64,000 nt of DNA, from positions 3,782,001 to 3,846,000 of the forward strand of contig NZ_LT629740.1 in assembly GCF_900105165.1 (NCBI RefSeq), in the 5' to 3' direction. A program made the position numbers and the translations under genes. The stretch is from Mucilaginibacter mallensis. Lineage in GTDB: Bacteria; Bacteroidota; Bacteroidia; Sphingobacteriales; Sphingobacteriaceae. The notes beneath the pieces are model-generated. The model was not told the origin of the DNA and made no database searches. It saw only the letters and a program-made list of their open reading frames with translations. This document shows, piece after piece, positions 45,887 through 54,680 of this stretch (positions are counted from its first letter, which is position 1; each line of letters starts with the position of its first letter).

Positions 45887-46663
45887 CTAAAAAACATTAA
45901 ACACCAATTGCAATGCCCCATATTTATGTTCGGGGCTAACCATTGCTGTAGCCGCGAGCGGCAAATGATAGCTAAATATCCTTAAATCCTTATTAAATGT
46001 TAGCCCGGTATTTACAATATTAGGCTTTGAGCCATAAAAATTCTCATCGCGGCCAAAAGCAAAACCACCACCGGCAAAAATATGCAGGTCGGCAGTACCC
46101 TCCTTCCAGATACGGTAATCGAGCACCACATAATTAGAGTAGGCATTAGCCAGTTGGCCATTGCTTTTGGTGTAGGTGTCACGCCCCTGCACAATAGTGC
46201 TCCAGTTAATGCTCAACGGAAACGAATCGCCAAACTGGTAACCCGCTGTTACATCAATAAAATGCGAAGTGCTTGCCGGGTTATAATTAAACAGATTGGC
46301 ATTGGGGTAATTACTAAAATTATTAATATCCCAAACCGAAAAGTTAAACCCCGATGTTTTATAGCTTACATAGTAATCAAACTCCCGGTACTCGCCATCA
46401 AAGCTTTCGCCGCCCCAAACGCCAACAGCAAAGTTGCCGTCGCGGGTGGTGTAATGGAGATCGGCATCTGAAATTGGGCTGTTTGAGACCCTGAAACCAC
46501 GCCATATATACAAGTTGCGTACCTGTAAATTAATATCAAACGGTTTATATTTCTTTACGCTTAATGTGTCTTTTTTCCGTGCTGTAGTATCCTGGGCCCA
46601 GCCATCAAGACAAAGGCATAGCCCAAGAAAAGCCAAAAGGCTAACTTTACTTATATTTTTCAT
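45887..46663 (-). CDS. Outer-membrane beta-barrel protein in glycerol operon
   Basis: A 258-aa exported protein (signal MKNISKVSLLAFLGLCLCLD). The mature part has regularly spaced amphipathic strands with aromatics (INLQVRNLYIWRGFRVS; REFDYYVSYKTSGFNFSVWD) and ends in VFNVF, a typical barrel end. I do not recognise the exact family. It is the last gene of glpD-glpK-glpF, 18 bp after glpF, so it may be a pore for glycerol or glycerophosphodiesters. That role is inferred from position. Confidence 0.8.
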   Translation of the reverse strand: MKNISKVSLLAFLGLCLCLDGWAQDTTARKKDTLSVKKYKPFDINLQVRNLYIWRGFRVSNSPISDADLHYTTRDGNFAVGVWGGESFDGEYREFDYYVSYKTSGFNFSVWDINNFSNYPNANLFNYNPASTSHFIDVTAGYQFGDSFPLSINWSTIVQGRDTYTKSNGQLANAYSNYVVLDYRIWKEGTADLHIFAGGGFAFGRDENFYGSKPNIVNTGLTFNKDLRIFSYHLPLAATAMVSPEHKYGALQLVFNVF

Positions 46664-46681
46664 GATACTTCTTTTATTTAT

Positions 46682-47413
46682 TTATCCATGGAGCTGGAGA
46701 TAGAGTAAAGCGGCTATGGTTACCCCAATAAGTGGCCCCATAATAGGGATCCACGAATAGGCCCAGTCGCTGCCACCCTTATTTTTCATTGGTAAAAGGG
46801 CGTGGATAATACGCGGGCCCAAATCACGCGCGGGGTTAATAGCATAGCCGGTTGTACCGCCTAACGATAACCCTATTACCCATACCAGCAAAGCTACCGG
46901 TAACGCCCCAACCGAACCCAGCCCTATGGGTGTTTTAGTTGGCGTTATCTCTGCCCCTGTAATATAAAAAACGGTAAATATGAGCACAAAAGCGCCGATG
47001 ATTTCGCTGGATATATTTGATATATAATTGCGAACTGCCGGACCAGTACAAAAAACTGCTAAAATGGAACCGGGATCATTAGTGCGTTTAAAATGATCAT
47101 AATACATTATCCACACCAAAAATGCACCCATAAAAGCACCTAAAAACTGGGCTATTATATATGGCACTACCTGTGCCCAGGCAAATTTGCCTGCAATGGC
47201 CAAGCCTATGGTTATAGCCGGGTTTAAATGTGCACCGCTGTAAGGACCGGCAACCGTAACCCCTACAAAAACAGCCAATCCCCAGGCGGTGGTAATCACC
47301 ATCCAGCCGCTGTTACTTCCCTTGGTATCTTTCAAAACTACGTTGGCTACTACGCCATCGCCTAAGAGTATCATTAGCATAGTGCCAACTAATTCTGCAA
47401 TAAATGGAGACAT
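46682..47413 (-). CDS. glpF: Glycerol uptake facilitator (aquaglyceroporin)
   Basis: MIP-family channel of 243 aa with six helices and both half-helices: first NPA in SGAHLNPAITIGLAIAG, second in GYAINPARDLGPRI, where the Asp after NPAR marks the glycerol-conducting GlpF branch. It lies 24 bp after glpK on the same strand. It moves glycerol across the inner membrane for phosphorylation by GlpK. Confidence 0.96.
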   Translation of the reverse strand: MSPFIAELVGTMLMILLGDGVVANVVLKDTKGSNSGWMVITTAWGLAVFVGVTVAGPYSGAHLNPAITIGLAIAGKFAWAQVVPYIIAQFLGAFMGAFLVWIMYYDHFKRTNDPGSILAVFCTGPAVRNYISNISSEIIGAFVLIFTVFYITGAEITPTKTPIGLGSVGALPVALLVWVIGLSLGGTTGYAINPARDLGPRIIHALLPMKNKGGSDWAYSWIPIMGPLIGVTIAALLYLQLHG

Positions 47414-47437
47414 CTCAATAAAATTTAAAGTTGAATA

Positions 47438-48952
47438 CTAAACCAATTCTTCTTCCGGAACGTCATCGTTCCAGCTTTGTGCAGCGTGGATGGCTTTTTT
47501 CCATCCAAGGATTCCATTTTTAATGTTTGGCAGATCCTCTTTGGGAATAAATTCTTTTTCTGATTTCCAAAGCTGCTGAATCTCCTCAACATTTTTCCAG
47601 TATCCAACTGCCAGCCCGGCCAGGTAAGCCGCGCCCAGGGCCGTAGTTTCAACTATAACAGGCCTTATCACTTTACAATTAAGCAAGTTTGATTGAAATT
47701 GCATTAACAGATCATTTGCTGTTGCGCCGCCATCAACCCTTAGCTCTTTTATCTCCATCCCTGCATCGGCTTCCATAGCTTTTAAAACATCCATAGTTTG
47801 GTAAGCGATAGATTCTGTGGCGGCACGGGCAATATGGCCCGCTGTAGTACCACGGCTTAAACCAACAATGGTACCACGTACATCGGGTTTCCAATAAGGG
47901 GCGCCCAGGCCGGCAAAGGCAGGCACAAAATATACACCCTGCGTATCAGGCACGCTTAGGGCCAGGGCTTCAACTTCTGATGATGATTTGATGATCCCCA
48001 AACCATCGCGCAGCCATTGCACAACAGCGCCGCCAATAAATATGCTTCCCTCAAAAGCATACTGAACTTTTCCATTAATTTTCCAGGCAATAGTAGTTAA
48101 CAGGTTATTCTTTGATTCAATAAATTCATCGCCTATGTTCATCAACATAAAGCAACCTGTGCCGTAGGTGTTTTTAACCATGGCTTTTTCAATGCACATC
48201 TGGCCAAAAAGCGCGGCAGACTGGTCGCCGGCTATACCCGCAATTGGTATTTTTGATGCAAATATGGTGGTGGCTGTTTCGCCGTAAATTTCGCTCGATT
48301 GCTTTACTTCGGGCAACATGCTTTTCGGAACATCCAACATAGCCAGTAACTCATCATCCCATTGTTGTGTGCGGATGTTAAAAAGCATGGTACGGCTGGC
48401 ATTGGTTACATCGGTAACGTGTACCTTGCCCCGGGTAAATTTCCATACCAGCCAGCTGTCTACGGTTCCAAAGGCCAGTTCACCGGCATTTGCCTTATCG
48501 CGTGCGCCCTCTACATTATCCAGAATCCACCTTATTTTTGTTCCCGAAAAATAGGAATCAATCACTAGGCCTGTTTTGGCGCGTACCATAGCCTCTTTAC
48601 CATCTTTTTTTAACTGATCGCAAAAAGCGGCGGTGCGTCTGTCTTGCCAAACAATAGCATTATAAACCGGCTCGCCTGTATTTCTGTCCCAAACTATAGT
48701 CGTTTCGCGCTGATTGGTGATACCTATGGCTTTTATGTTGGTACCGTTAATTCCCATCTTAACGGTTGCCTCTGCGGCTACCCCAGCCTGCGTCGACCAG
48801 ATCTCATTCGGATCATGCTCAACCCATCCCGACTGCGGAAAAATTTGCTTAAACTCCTTTTGCGCAACAGATCTTATTTTTCCATCATGATCAAAAATAA
48901 TGGCCCGGCTACTTGTGGTGCCTTGATCGAGGGCTAAAATGTACTCTTCCAT
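47438..48952 (-). CDS. glpK: Glycerol kinase
   Basis: ATP:glycerol 3-phosphotransferase of 504 aa, FGGY family. N-terminal phosphate loop [28 protein letters not shown], substrate residues in [36 protein letters not shown] and C-terminal [19 protein letters not shown] are all present. It sits between glpD (47 bp) and glpF (24 bp) in the glycerol operon. Confidence 0.98.
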   Translation of the reverse strand: MEEYILALDQGTTSSRAIIFDHDGKIRSVAQKEFKQIFPQSGWVEHDPNEIWSTQAGVAAEATVKMGINGTNIKAIGITNQRETTIVWDRNTGEPVYNAIVWQDRRTAAFCDQLKKDGKEAMVRAKTGLVIDSYFSGTKIRWILDNVEGARDKANAGELAFGTVDSWLVWKFTRGKVHVTDVTNASRTMLFNIRTQQWDDELLAMLDVPKSMLPEVKQSSEIYGETATTIFASKIPIAGIAGDQSAALFGQMCIEKAMVKNTYGTGCFMLMNIGDEFIESKNNLLTTIAWKINGKVQYAFEGSIFIGGAVVQWLRDGLGIIKSSSEVEALALSVPDTQGVYFVPAFAGLGAPYWKPDVRGTIVGLSRGTTAGHIARAATESIAYQTMDVLKAMEADAGMEIKELRVDGGATANDLLMQFQSNLLNCKVIRPVIVETTALGAAYLAGLAVGYWKNVEEIQQLWKSEKEFIPKEDLPNIKNGILGWKKAIHAAQSWNDDVPEEELV

Positions 48953-48999
48953 AATTTTAACGTTTGCTCTTGGTTTTATAATATATTAATTGGTTTGGT

Positions 49000-50592
49000 T
49001 CAGGTTGTTGGCTGGTATGGCTCTAACAAATAGGTTTGAGCCATTTTTATAAAGGTGCTTATCTGCTCTTTTTTCCAGGCTTCGTTTTTATTAAGTTGGG
49101 CAGCCATAAGGTCGGCTACGACGGGCGCCATATCAATTGCTGCGCGGGCATCTAAAAACAGGGCACGTACCCTTCTGGCTAAAATATCTTCTACCTTTCT
49201 GGCCATTTCATATCTTACGCCCCATATAACTTCGGCTTTTATATATGGCATACGTGGATGCAGTTTCTCTTTCCATTCAGGATTTTCATTTCCTAATGCA
49301 AGTAATGCAGCCTCGTCGCTGCCGTAAACATATAAATGGTCGTTACGGTCAACATCTGTTTTGCTGCCGTGGATCTGTAATGTTTTGGTTTTGTTAGGAG
49401 AAGGAGGTAAACCACCAACTTCAATGGCTTTATCAACCGTATCCTCGCCCATACGGCGGTAGGTTGTCCATTTGCCCCCGGTTATAGTAATCAAACCTGA
49501 ATCAGAAACGATCAGTTTATGGCTACGGGAAATTTCTTTGGTTTTCGATGATCCGTCTTCAGGAGCGGCCAACGGGCGCAGGCCTGCAAATACACTCAGC
49601 ACATCCTTGCGGGTAGGTGCCTTGGTTAAATATTTGGCAGCGGTACGCATAATAAAATCTATTTCTTCGGGCAATGCCTTTGGTTCAAGGCTGTGTTCAT
49701 CAATAGGAGTATCAGTAGTACCTACCACCAGCTTATCATGCCATGGCACAGCGAAAAGCACACGGCCGTCATCTGTTTTAGGGATCATCAATGCATCTTC
49801 GCCAGGCATAAAAGACCTGTTGAGCACGATGTGCACACCCTGACTTGGCCTCACCATTGGCTTTCTTTCGGGCTTGTCCATGTTTAAAATTTCATCAACA
49901 AAAACCCCTGTGGCATTAATTATAGTTTTGCCTTTTATAGTATAACTAGTTCCGGTTTCTATATCAGTTGTAGTTACACCATTAATTTTACCATTATTGT
50001 TTTTAAGCAGATTAACCACTTTAAAATAGTTAAGTACCGTTGCCCCCTGCTCCAAAGCTGTTTGGGCAAGGTTTACGGCAAGGCGGGCATCATCAAACTG
50101 GCCATCGTGGTAAACCACTCCACCATATAAACTTTTTTGCTGAATAGTGGCCAACCTGCTGATCACTTGCTTTTTTGAGATATGTTTAGCCCGGCCAAAA
50201 CCTAGTTTCCCGGCCAGCAGATCATATATGGTTAAACCTATAGTATAAAATGCCCCACCCCACCATTCATAATTAGGAATAATAAACGATTCGTTTTTTA
50301 CCAGGTGTGCCGCATTTTTAAGCAACAGGCCCCTTTCATATAAAGCTTCTCTAACCAGTGCTATATCGCCCTGCGCCAGGTAACGCACCCCGCCATGTAC
50401 CAGCTTAGTGCTGCGGCTTGAGGTACCTTTGGCAAAATCGGCCTGCTCCAATAAAAGGGTATGGAATCCACGCGATGCAGCATCAACCGCGGTACCTAAG
50501 CCGGTAGCGCCTCCGCCAATAACAATTACATCCCACACTTTATCTGCATCATCCAGTGCAGCTACTATTTTATTTCTTTCTATTGCTATCAT
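49000..50592 (-). CDS. glpD: Aerobic-type glycerol-3-phosphate dehydrogenase
   Basis: FAD enzyme that oxidises glycerol-3-phosphate to dihydroxyacetone phosphate and feeds electrons to quinone at the membrane. 530 aa; FAD loop VIVIGGGATGLGTAVDAAS, then GTSSRSTKLVHGGVRYL, and TITGGKWTTYRRMGED in the C-terminal half. First gene of the operon; its promoter overlaps a 34-bp perfect palindrome that lies 15 bp upstream of the ATG. Confidence 0.97.
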   Translation of the reverse strand: MIAIERNKIVAALDDADKVWDVIVIGGGATGLGTAVDAASRGFHTLLLEQADFAKGTSSRSTKLVHGGVRYLAQGDIALVREALYERGLLLKNAAHLVKNESFIIPNYEWWGGAFYTIGLTIYDLLAGKLGFGRAKHISKKQVISRLATIQQKSLYGGVVYHDGQFDDARLAVNLAQTALEQGATVLNYFKVVNLLKNNNGKINGVTTTDIETGTSYTIKGKTIINATGVFVDEILNMDKPERKPMVRPSQGVHIVLNRSFMPGEDALMIPKTDDGRVLFAVPWHDKLVVGTTDTPIDEHSLEPKALPEEIDFIMRTAAKYLTKAPTRKDVLSVFAGLRPLAAPEDGSSKTKEISRSHKLIVSDSGLITITGGKWTTYRRMGEDTVDKAIEVGGLPPSPNKTKTLQIHGSKTDVDRNDHLYVYGSDEAALLALGNENPEWKEKLHPRMPYIKAEVIWGVRYEMARKVEDILARRVRALFLDARAAIDMAPVVADLMAAQLNKNEAWKKEQISTFIKMAQTYLLEPYQPTT

Positions 50593-50607
50593 GATCTTTT
50601 CAAATAT

Positions 50608-50641
50608 TTAGCAAAACGAAACATTTGTTTCGTTTTGCTAA
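50608..50641. promoter_or_regulatory. 34-bp perfect palindromic operator of glycerol operon
   Basis: Arms TTAGCAAAACGAAACA and its exact complement around a TT centre, lying over the predicted glpD transcription start. Further half-sites of the type AAACGAAA and AAAGAAA follow on the far side (50653-50691), and TTTCGTTTT recurs near 50795, close to the divergent regulator gene. DeoR-family regulators are known to bind TTCG-containing repeats, so this is most likely the GlpR operator. Confidence 0.75.
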
Positions 50642-50642
50642 T

Positions 50643-50673
50643 CAAAATTATAAAACGAAACATAAAGAAACAA
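50643..50673 (-). promoter_or_regulatory. Promoter of glpDKF operon
   Basis: On the minus strand TTG (50671-50673), a 20-bp spacer, and TAATTTTG (50643-50650), an exact -7 box. Transcription would start near 50636, inside the palindrome. Confidence 0.6.
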
Positions 50674-50886
50674 TATCGAAATATAAAGAAAGTTATTTTT
50701 ATCAAAAATTCATATAATACTTTGTTTTATTTCATTATTTTAACCAAAACAAAGCTTACATAACAAATAAGTAAGCATATGAAACTTTTTTTTAGTTTCG
50801 TTTTTTTATCTATTTTAAAAAATCAGTCGAAAAGACTACGCTTATTCGTATTTTTGGATTAACAACAACCCGTTTTGGAGCAGCAC

Positions 50887-51657
50887 ATGAAAAGTATTAC
50901 CGAAAGACATCAGTATATTTTGAAAAAATTACAGGATGCAGGTTTTGTTAATGTGCAGGACCTCAGCAAGGAAATGAACGTTTCGCACGTAACCATTCGT
51001 AAGGACCTGAAATTACTGGAGGATAAAAACCTGCTATTCCGTACACATGGCGGCGGTTCAAAAACTAACCCTTATATAAATGATAAACCTGTTGCCGAAA
51101 AAGAGCAGCTTCATGCTGATGAAAAACACCTGATAGCCAGGGCTGCGGCAAAAATGATCGGGCATAACGATTCTATCATTATTGCATCGGGAACCACCAT
51201 GCTGGCATTGGCACGGTCAATCAACCCGGAGAAACACCTTACGGTAATTACTTCGGCCCTGAATGTAGCGCTCGAACTATCCAGTCACCTGCATGTGGAT
51301 GTTTTGCAGCTTGGCGGCCAATTAAGGCAAAACTCATCATCGGTTATGGGCCCTTATGCCGAACAGATCCTGAAAGATGTATCATGCAGCATGCTTTTTT
51401 TAGGGGTAGATGGGATCGACCTCGAGATGGGCCTTACTACTACCAGCCTGATGGAGGCCCGCCTGAATCAGAAAATGATAGATGCAGCACAAATTACGGT
51501 TGTACTGGCGGATAGTTCAAAATTTGGAAAACGCGGATTGGGTAAAATATGCGGACTGGAACAAATACAGCATATTATAACGGATAACGGCATTGCAACA
51601 TCTATAGTTAAGTTACTGGAGGACAAAGGCATTAATGTTACTATAGTAGAAAAATAG
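50887..51657 (+). CDS. glpR: DeoR family regulator, probable glycerol repressor
   Basis: A 256-aa DeoR-type repressor: N-terminal helix-turn-helix (RHQYILKKLQDAGFVNVQDL; MNVSHVTIRKDLKLLEDKNL; RTHGGG) and a C-terminal sugar-phosphate-sensing domain (IIASGTTMLALARSI, LFLGVDGIDLEMGLTTTSL, VVLADSSKFGKRG). The ATG at 50887 has a GGAG about 6 bp upstream, so I prefer it to the TTG at 50875. Divergent from glpD and next to its palindromic operator; regulation by glycerol-3-phosphate is inferred. Confidence 0.92.
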   Translation: MKSITERHQYILKKLQDAGFVNVQDLSKEMNVSHVTIRKDLKLLEDKNLLFRTHGGGSKTNPYINDKPVAEKEQLHADEKHLIARAAAKMIGHNDSIIIASGTTMLALARSINPEKHLTVITSALNVALELSSHLHVDVLQLGGQLRQNSSSVMGPYAEQILKDVSCSMLFLGVDGIDLEMGLTTTSLMEARLNQKMIDAAQITVVLADSSKFGKRGLGKICGLEQIQHIITDNGIATSIVKLLEDKGINVTIVEK

Positions 51658-51849
51658 ATAAATCAGCTTTTCCGCTAATTTTAACTTTCGATACTAACTA
51701 TGAATTTTCAGTAACAAATAAGCAACACGTCAAAAAACGCTTATTCAGTAATAGTTAAAAAAATAAAAGTTAATGTATTGGCGATTAAATATTTATCTAT
51801 GTGCTTTATACTTTATTCAACTTAGTTTAGTGACCATGTGTGTGCGTTT

Positions 51850-51939
51850 TTAAGATCTGCCTGAACTTAATACCTGAACTTTTGCGGCCGTCAGTTTTTT
51901 CCGCCTGATAAAGTAGCCAATAATAATTGCTATGATCAT
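51850..51939 (-). CDS. Possible 29-residue membrane peptide downstream of phyH
   Basis: ATG at 51939, 6 bp after the PhyH stop. It encodes MIIAIIIGYFIRRKKLTAAK and nine more residues: a short hydrophobic segment followed by a basic cluster. The tight spacing suggests translational coupling, but at 29 residues chance cannot be excluded. In the rest of the 288-bp gap after the DeoR gene I see nothing definite. Confidence 0.3.
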   Translation of the reverse strand: MIIAIIIGYFIRRKKLTAAKVQVLSSGRS

Positions 51940-51945
51940 GGCAAT

Positions 51946-52749
51946 TTATTTAACAATTTTGGCCAGGCGCTGGTACAATGCCGTAGGACTATCCTCATTC
52001 TTCGGCTTATATTTCCCTGCTACTATCGGAATATAAATTACCCGCCTGCGGCTTTCCTCTCCCACTACCGATGACTGAGCCACCCGGTGCCAAAGGCGCC
52101 CATCGTGAATGGTGAGATCACCGGCTTTAGGCGTAATAGCTACTTCGTTCTCATCAACATCATGATCCAGAAAGTACTTTTTACGGAACAGCACCTGGTA
52201 CAGGCTTTGTTTATGTGTTCCCGGCAGGATGCGCAGGCCACCATTATTGGGCGATGCATCACTCAGGTGTATGCCTACGTTCAGCATCGGGTTTAATTTT
52301 GTGCCGTGGAAAATATCGCGCAAGCCATCGGTATGCCAGCCCATTTTGGTAAAGCTGCTTTCCTCACTGTTTACATAATGATTAAAAACCATACCATCCT
52401 TTTCATCAACTCCTAAACGGGAGTCCGGTACCAGATCTAATAAAGTCTGGAAACGCGGATCGAGCGTAAACTCTGAAAGTAAGGGATGATGCTGATTGAC
52501 GAATGCAAAACGTTGCACGATAACGGATCCGTCAAGGTCCTTACCATATTTGATCGGCACACCGTTTATCTTTTCAACGTTGTTCTCTGTCCAGTTTTTT
52601 TCCACCTCTTTTGATGCACGGATAATATCCCGCACTGTTTCGGGGTTGATAAAATTCTTAAAATGTATAAAACCGTTACGGTTAAAAAAAGCTTGTTGTT
52701 CGTCAGTAATTTCAGTACCAAGGCTGAACCTTTGATAAGTTGTGTCCAT
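51946..52749 (-). CDS. Phytanoyl-CoA dioxygenase (PhyH) family protein
   Basis: Fe(II)/2-oxoglutarate-dependent oxygenase of 267 aa. The metal triad is visible as the HxD in MGWHTDGLRD and the distal His in HDGRLWHRVAQ; the Arg for 2-oxoglutarate is probably in RRRVIYIPI. I start at MDTTYQRFSLG (52749). Its own promoter and a palindromic operator lie 150-210 bp upstream. PhyH proteins hydroxylate varied small molecules, so the substrate is unknown. Confidence 0.92.
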   Translation of the reverse strand: MDTTYQRFSLGTEITDEQQAFFNRNGFIHFKNFINPETVRDIIRASKEVEKNWTENNVEKINGVPIKYGKDLDGSVIVQRFAFVNQHHPLLSEFTLDPRFQTLLDLVPDSRLGVDEKDGMVFNHYVNSEESSFTKMGWHTDGLRDIFHGTKLNPMLNVGIHLSDASPNNGGLRILPGTHKQSLYQVLFRKKYFLDHDVDENEVAITPKAGDLTIHDGRLWHRVAQSSVVGEESRRRVIYIPIVAGKYKPKNEDSPTALYQRLAKIVK

Positions 52750-52900
52750 TAAAAATAAAAAGGAGGAATAATAAATGAATTTGTTAATTAAAAATACTTG
52801 TGGCATTTAACAACAACAGCAACACAAGCCAATCTGGGGGAAAGGCATTCGCATGGAGTTTGCGGTGTTTATCTTACTGTTTTGATTCATTTAACTCTAT

Positions 52901-52925
52901 AATGTCTATATATATAGTAGACATT
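52901..52925. promoter_or_regulatory. Operator upstream of PhyH gene
   Basis: AATGTCTA-N9-TAGACATT, perfect 8-bp arms, placed just downstream of the -7 box so that it covers the predicted transcription start. A related site, with an intact right arm and TCTA core on the left, lies at 63240-63264. Confidence 0.6.
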
Positions 52926-52926
52926 A

Positions 52927-52956
52927 CAAATGTAGAGAAATATTTATCATACCAAA
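52927..52956 (-). promoter_or_regulatory. Promoter of PhyH gene
   Basis: On the minus strand TTTG (52953-52956), an 18-bp spacer and TACATTTG (52927-52934). It has the same spacing as the ABC-operon promoter. It overlaps the end of the upstream SDR region only slightly outside the coding sequence, since the SDR stop lies at 52966. Confidence 0.7.
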
Positions 52957-52965
52957 ATTTATTTT

Positions 52966-53718
52966 CTATTTTTTATAAAGCCCTGCAGTAATACGTTCAA
53001 TTAGCGATTTATTTATATACCGTGCGCCAATTGATGATAGCTTATTTAAAAACCCGGGTATAATCTCGGCCTTTTTCTTAAACATCCCCTCTACCCCAAG
53101 CTTTGCTACCTCAGCTGGCTTCATGTTGAATTTTTCAGCAAGATCAGCCAAAGAATCCATTCCGGCACGATGCGCAAAACTTGTATCTGTAGGGCCTGGA
53201 CAAAGGCAGCTTACAGATACCGAACCTTTTAATTCCACCCTAAGTGCCCTGCTAAACGAAAGTACAAATGCTTTGGAAGCTGCGTATGCGGCTAACGTTG
53301 GAACTGCCTGATAGGCTGCTGTACTGGAAACATTTAAAATATAAGACGACTGTTGCTTTAGTTGCGGCAGTAAATAATGGGTTAATTCGACAACTGCATT
53401 TATATTAAGCTGCAACATATTTAACTGCTGCTCTATATTACATTCGTCAAAATTACCCCATAAGCCAAAACCAGCGTTATTAACCAAAACCGATACCTGC
53501 AGCTTATCGCAAAATTCCGCCACTTTTTTTGCAGCACCGGGTTCAGAAAGATCAACAGCAAAATACAATGAACCGTTCTGTAGTTCTTCATTCAGTTGTT
53601 TTAGTTCAGTTGCCGAACGTGCTATCAGAAGTAGTTTATATCCTTTTTTTGCCAATAAAATTGCTATATCCCTCCCTATTCCCTTACTTGCTCCTGTAAC
53701 TACTGCATATGAATCCAT
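52966..53718 (-). CDS. Short-chain dehydrogenase/reductase
   Basis: Classical SDR of 250 aa. Nucleotide loop TGASKGIG near the start, VNNAGFGLWG, and the catalytic Ser and YxxxK in LNVSSTAAYQAV and YAASKAFVLSFS. I use MDSYAVV (53718). NAD(P)-dependent oxidoreductase; substrate unknown. It is upstream of the PhyH gene on the same strand, but that gene has its own promoter. Confidence 0.94.
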   Translation of the reverse strand: MDSYAVVTGASKGIGRDIAILLAKKGYKLLLIARSATELKQLNEELQNGSLYFAVDLSEPGAAKKVAEFCDKLQVSVLVNNAGFGLWGNFDECNIEQQLNMLQLNINAVVELTHYLLPQLKQQSSYILNVSSTAAYQAVPTLAAYAASKAFVLSFSRALRVELKGSVSVSCLCPGPTDTSFAHRAGMDSLADLAEKFNMKPAEVAKLGVEGMFKKKAEIIPGFLNKLSSIGARYINKSLIERITAGLYKK

Positions 53719-53847
53719 ATTCCACAATATAAGAAAGTCTGCAAAATTTATTGAATAGTAATGCGATTTTCTTTATTCCAAATGCAACCGGCGTGCTAAT
53801 GCATCCTCGGATAGTGCATCATCTGAAATTGTGTTAATGGTTTAATG

Positions 53848-53876
53848 AAAGAGCTCCTGATGGGCAGGAACTCTTT
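53848..53876 (-). terminator. Terminator-like hairpin after superoxide dismutase gene
   Basis: On the minus strand AAAGAGTTCCTG-N5-CAGGAGCTCTTT (one G-U pair), about 40 bp after the SOD stop. The T-run is short. Confidence 0.6.
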
Positions 53877-53916
53877 ACAACCAATTATAAACGACATTTA
53901 GAGAAGACAATTAATA

Positions 53917-54663
53917 TTAACCGAGCCTTTTACCTGCTGCTTCCCAATTGACAATGTTCCACCAATTGTTAATATAATCTGCACGCCGGTTTTGATATTT
54001 TATATAATAAGCATGCTCCCACACGTCAAGAGCCAATAATGGGCTACCTTTTAACTGAGCATTATCAAATAAGGGATTATCCTGGTTGGCTGTCGACCCA
54101 ATTTTTAAGGTTCCGCCATCATTTACCAACCAAACCCATCCCGAGCCAAAGCGCCCAAGGGCGGCTTTCCCAAATTCCTCTTTAAATTTATCTACAGATC
54201 CGAATGACGTTTGTATAGCATCCTGCAATTTTCCTGCAGGCAAGGTTGGACCGCCCGCCTGTAAGCTTTCCCAAAAGAAATTGTGGTTCCATGCTCCGCC
54301 ACCGTTATTACGGGCTTTGGCTGAAAGCTGCGAGGCATGATCAAAAAAGTCTTTTTCTGAACTGAAATTTAAATTTTCGGCGACGATAGCTTCATTAACA
54401 TTTTTCACATATGCAGCATGGTGCTTGGTATAGTGTATTTCAAGCGTAAGCGCATCCACATTGGGTTCTAATGCAGCGTAACTATATGGTAATGGCACTT
54501 GTGCGAATTTAAATCCGCCATCTGCCAATCCCCTGTTTGGTAACTTAGGTTTCGGTGCCGCTATTGCACCTAAACTATCTGAAATTATTGGTAATCCTGC
54601 CGCTGCTACTATACCGGCTTTTAAAGTACCGCGTAAAAATTTTCTTCGATTGCTGATTTTCAT
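53917..54663 (-). CDS. Superoxide dismutase (Mn/Fe type) with Tat signal
   Basis: Exported superoxide dismutase of 248 aa. The N-terminus has a twin-arginine motif NRRKFLRG followed by a hydrophobic stretch, so it is probably exported folded by Tat. Metal ligands His77, His127, Asp213 and His217 are present (EIHYTKHH, WNHNFFW, DVWEHAYY). The second-shell Gln occurs in STANQDNPL, and the iron-type Gln before WNH is replaced by Gly, pointing to the Mn or cambialistic type. Last gene of the minus-strand redox cluster; 17 bp after the DUF4397 gene. Confidence 0.94.
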   Translation of the reverse strand: MKISNRRKFLRGTLKAGIVAAAGLPIISDSLGAIAAPKPKLPNRGLADGGFKFAQVPLPYSYAALEPNVDALTLEIHYTKHHAAYVKNVNEAIVAENLNFSSEKDFFDHASQLSAKARNNGGGAWNHNFFWESLQAGGPTLPAGKLQDAIQTSFGSVDKFKEEFGKAALGRFGSGWVWLVNDGGTLKIGSTANQDNPLFDNAQLKGSPLLALDVWEHAYYIKYQNRRADYINNWWNIVNWEAAGKRLG

Positions 54664-54680
54664 ATCTTATAATTTTAATA

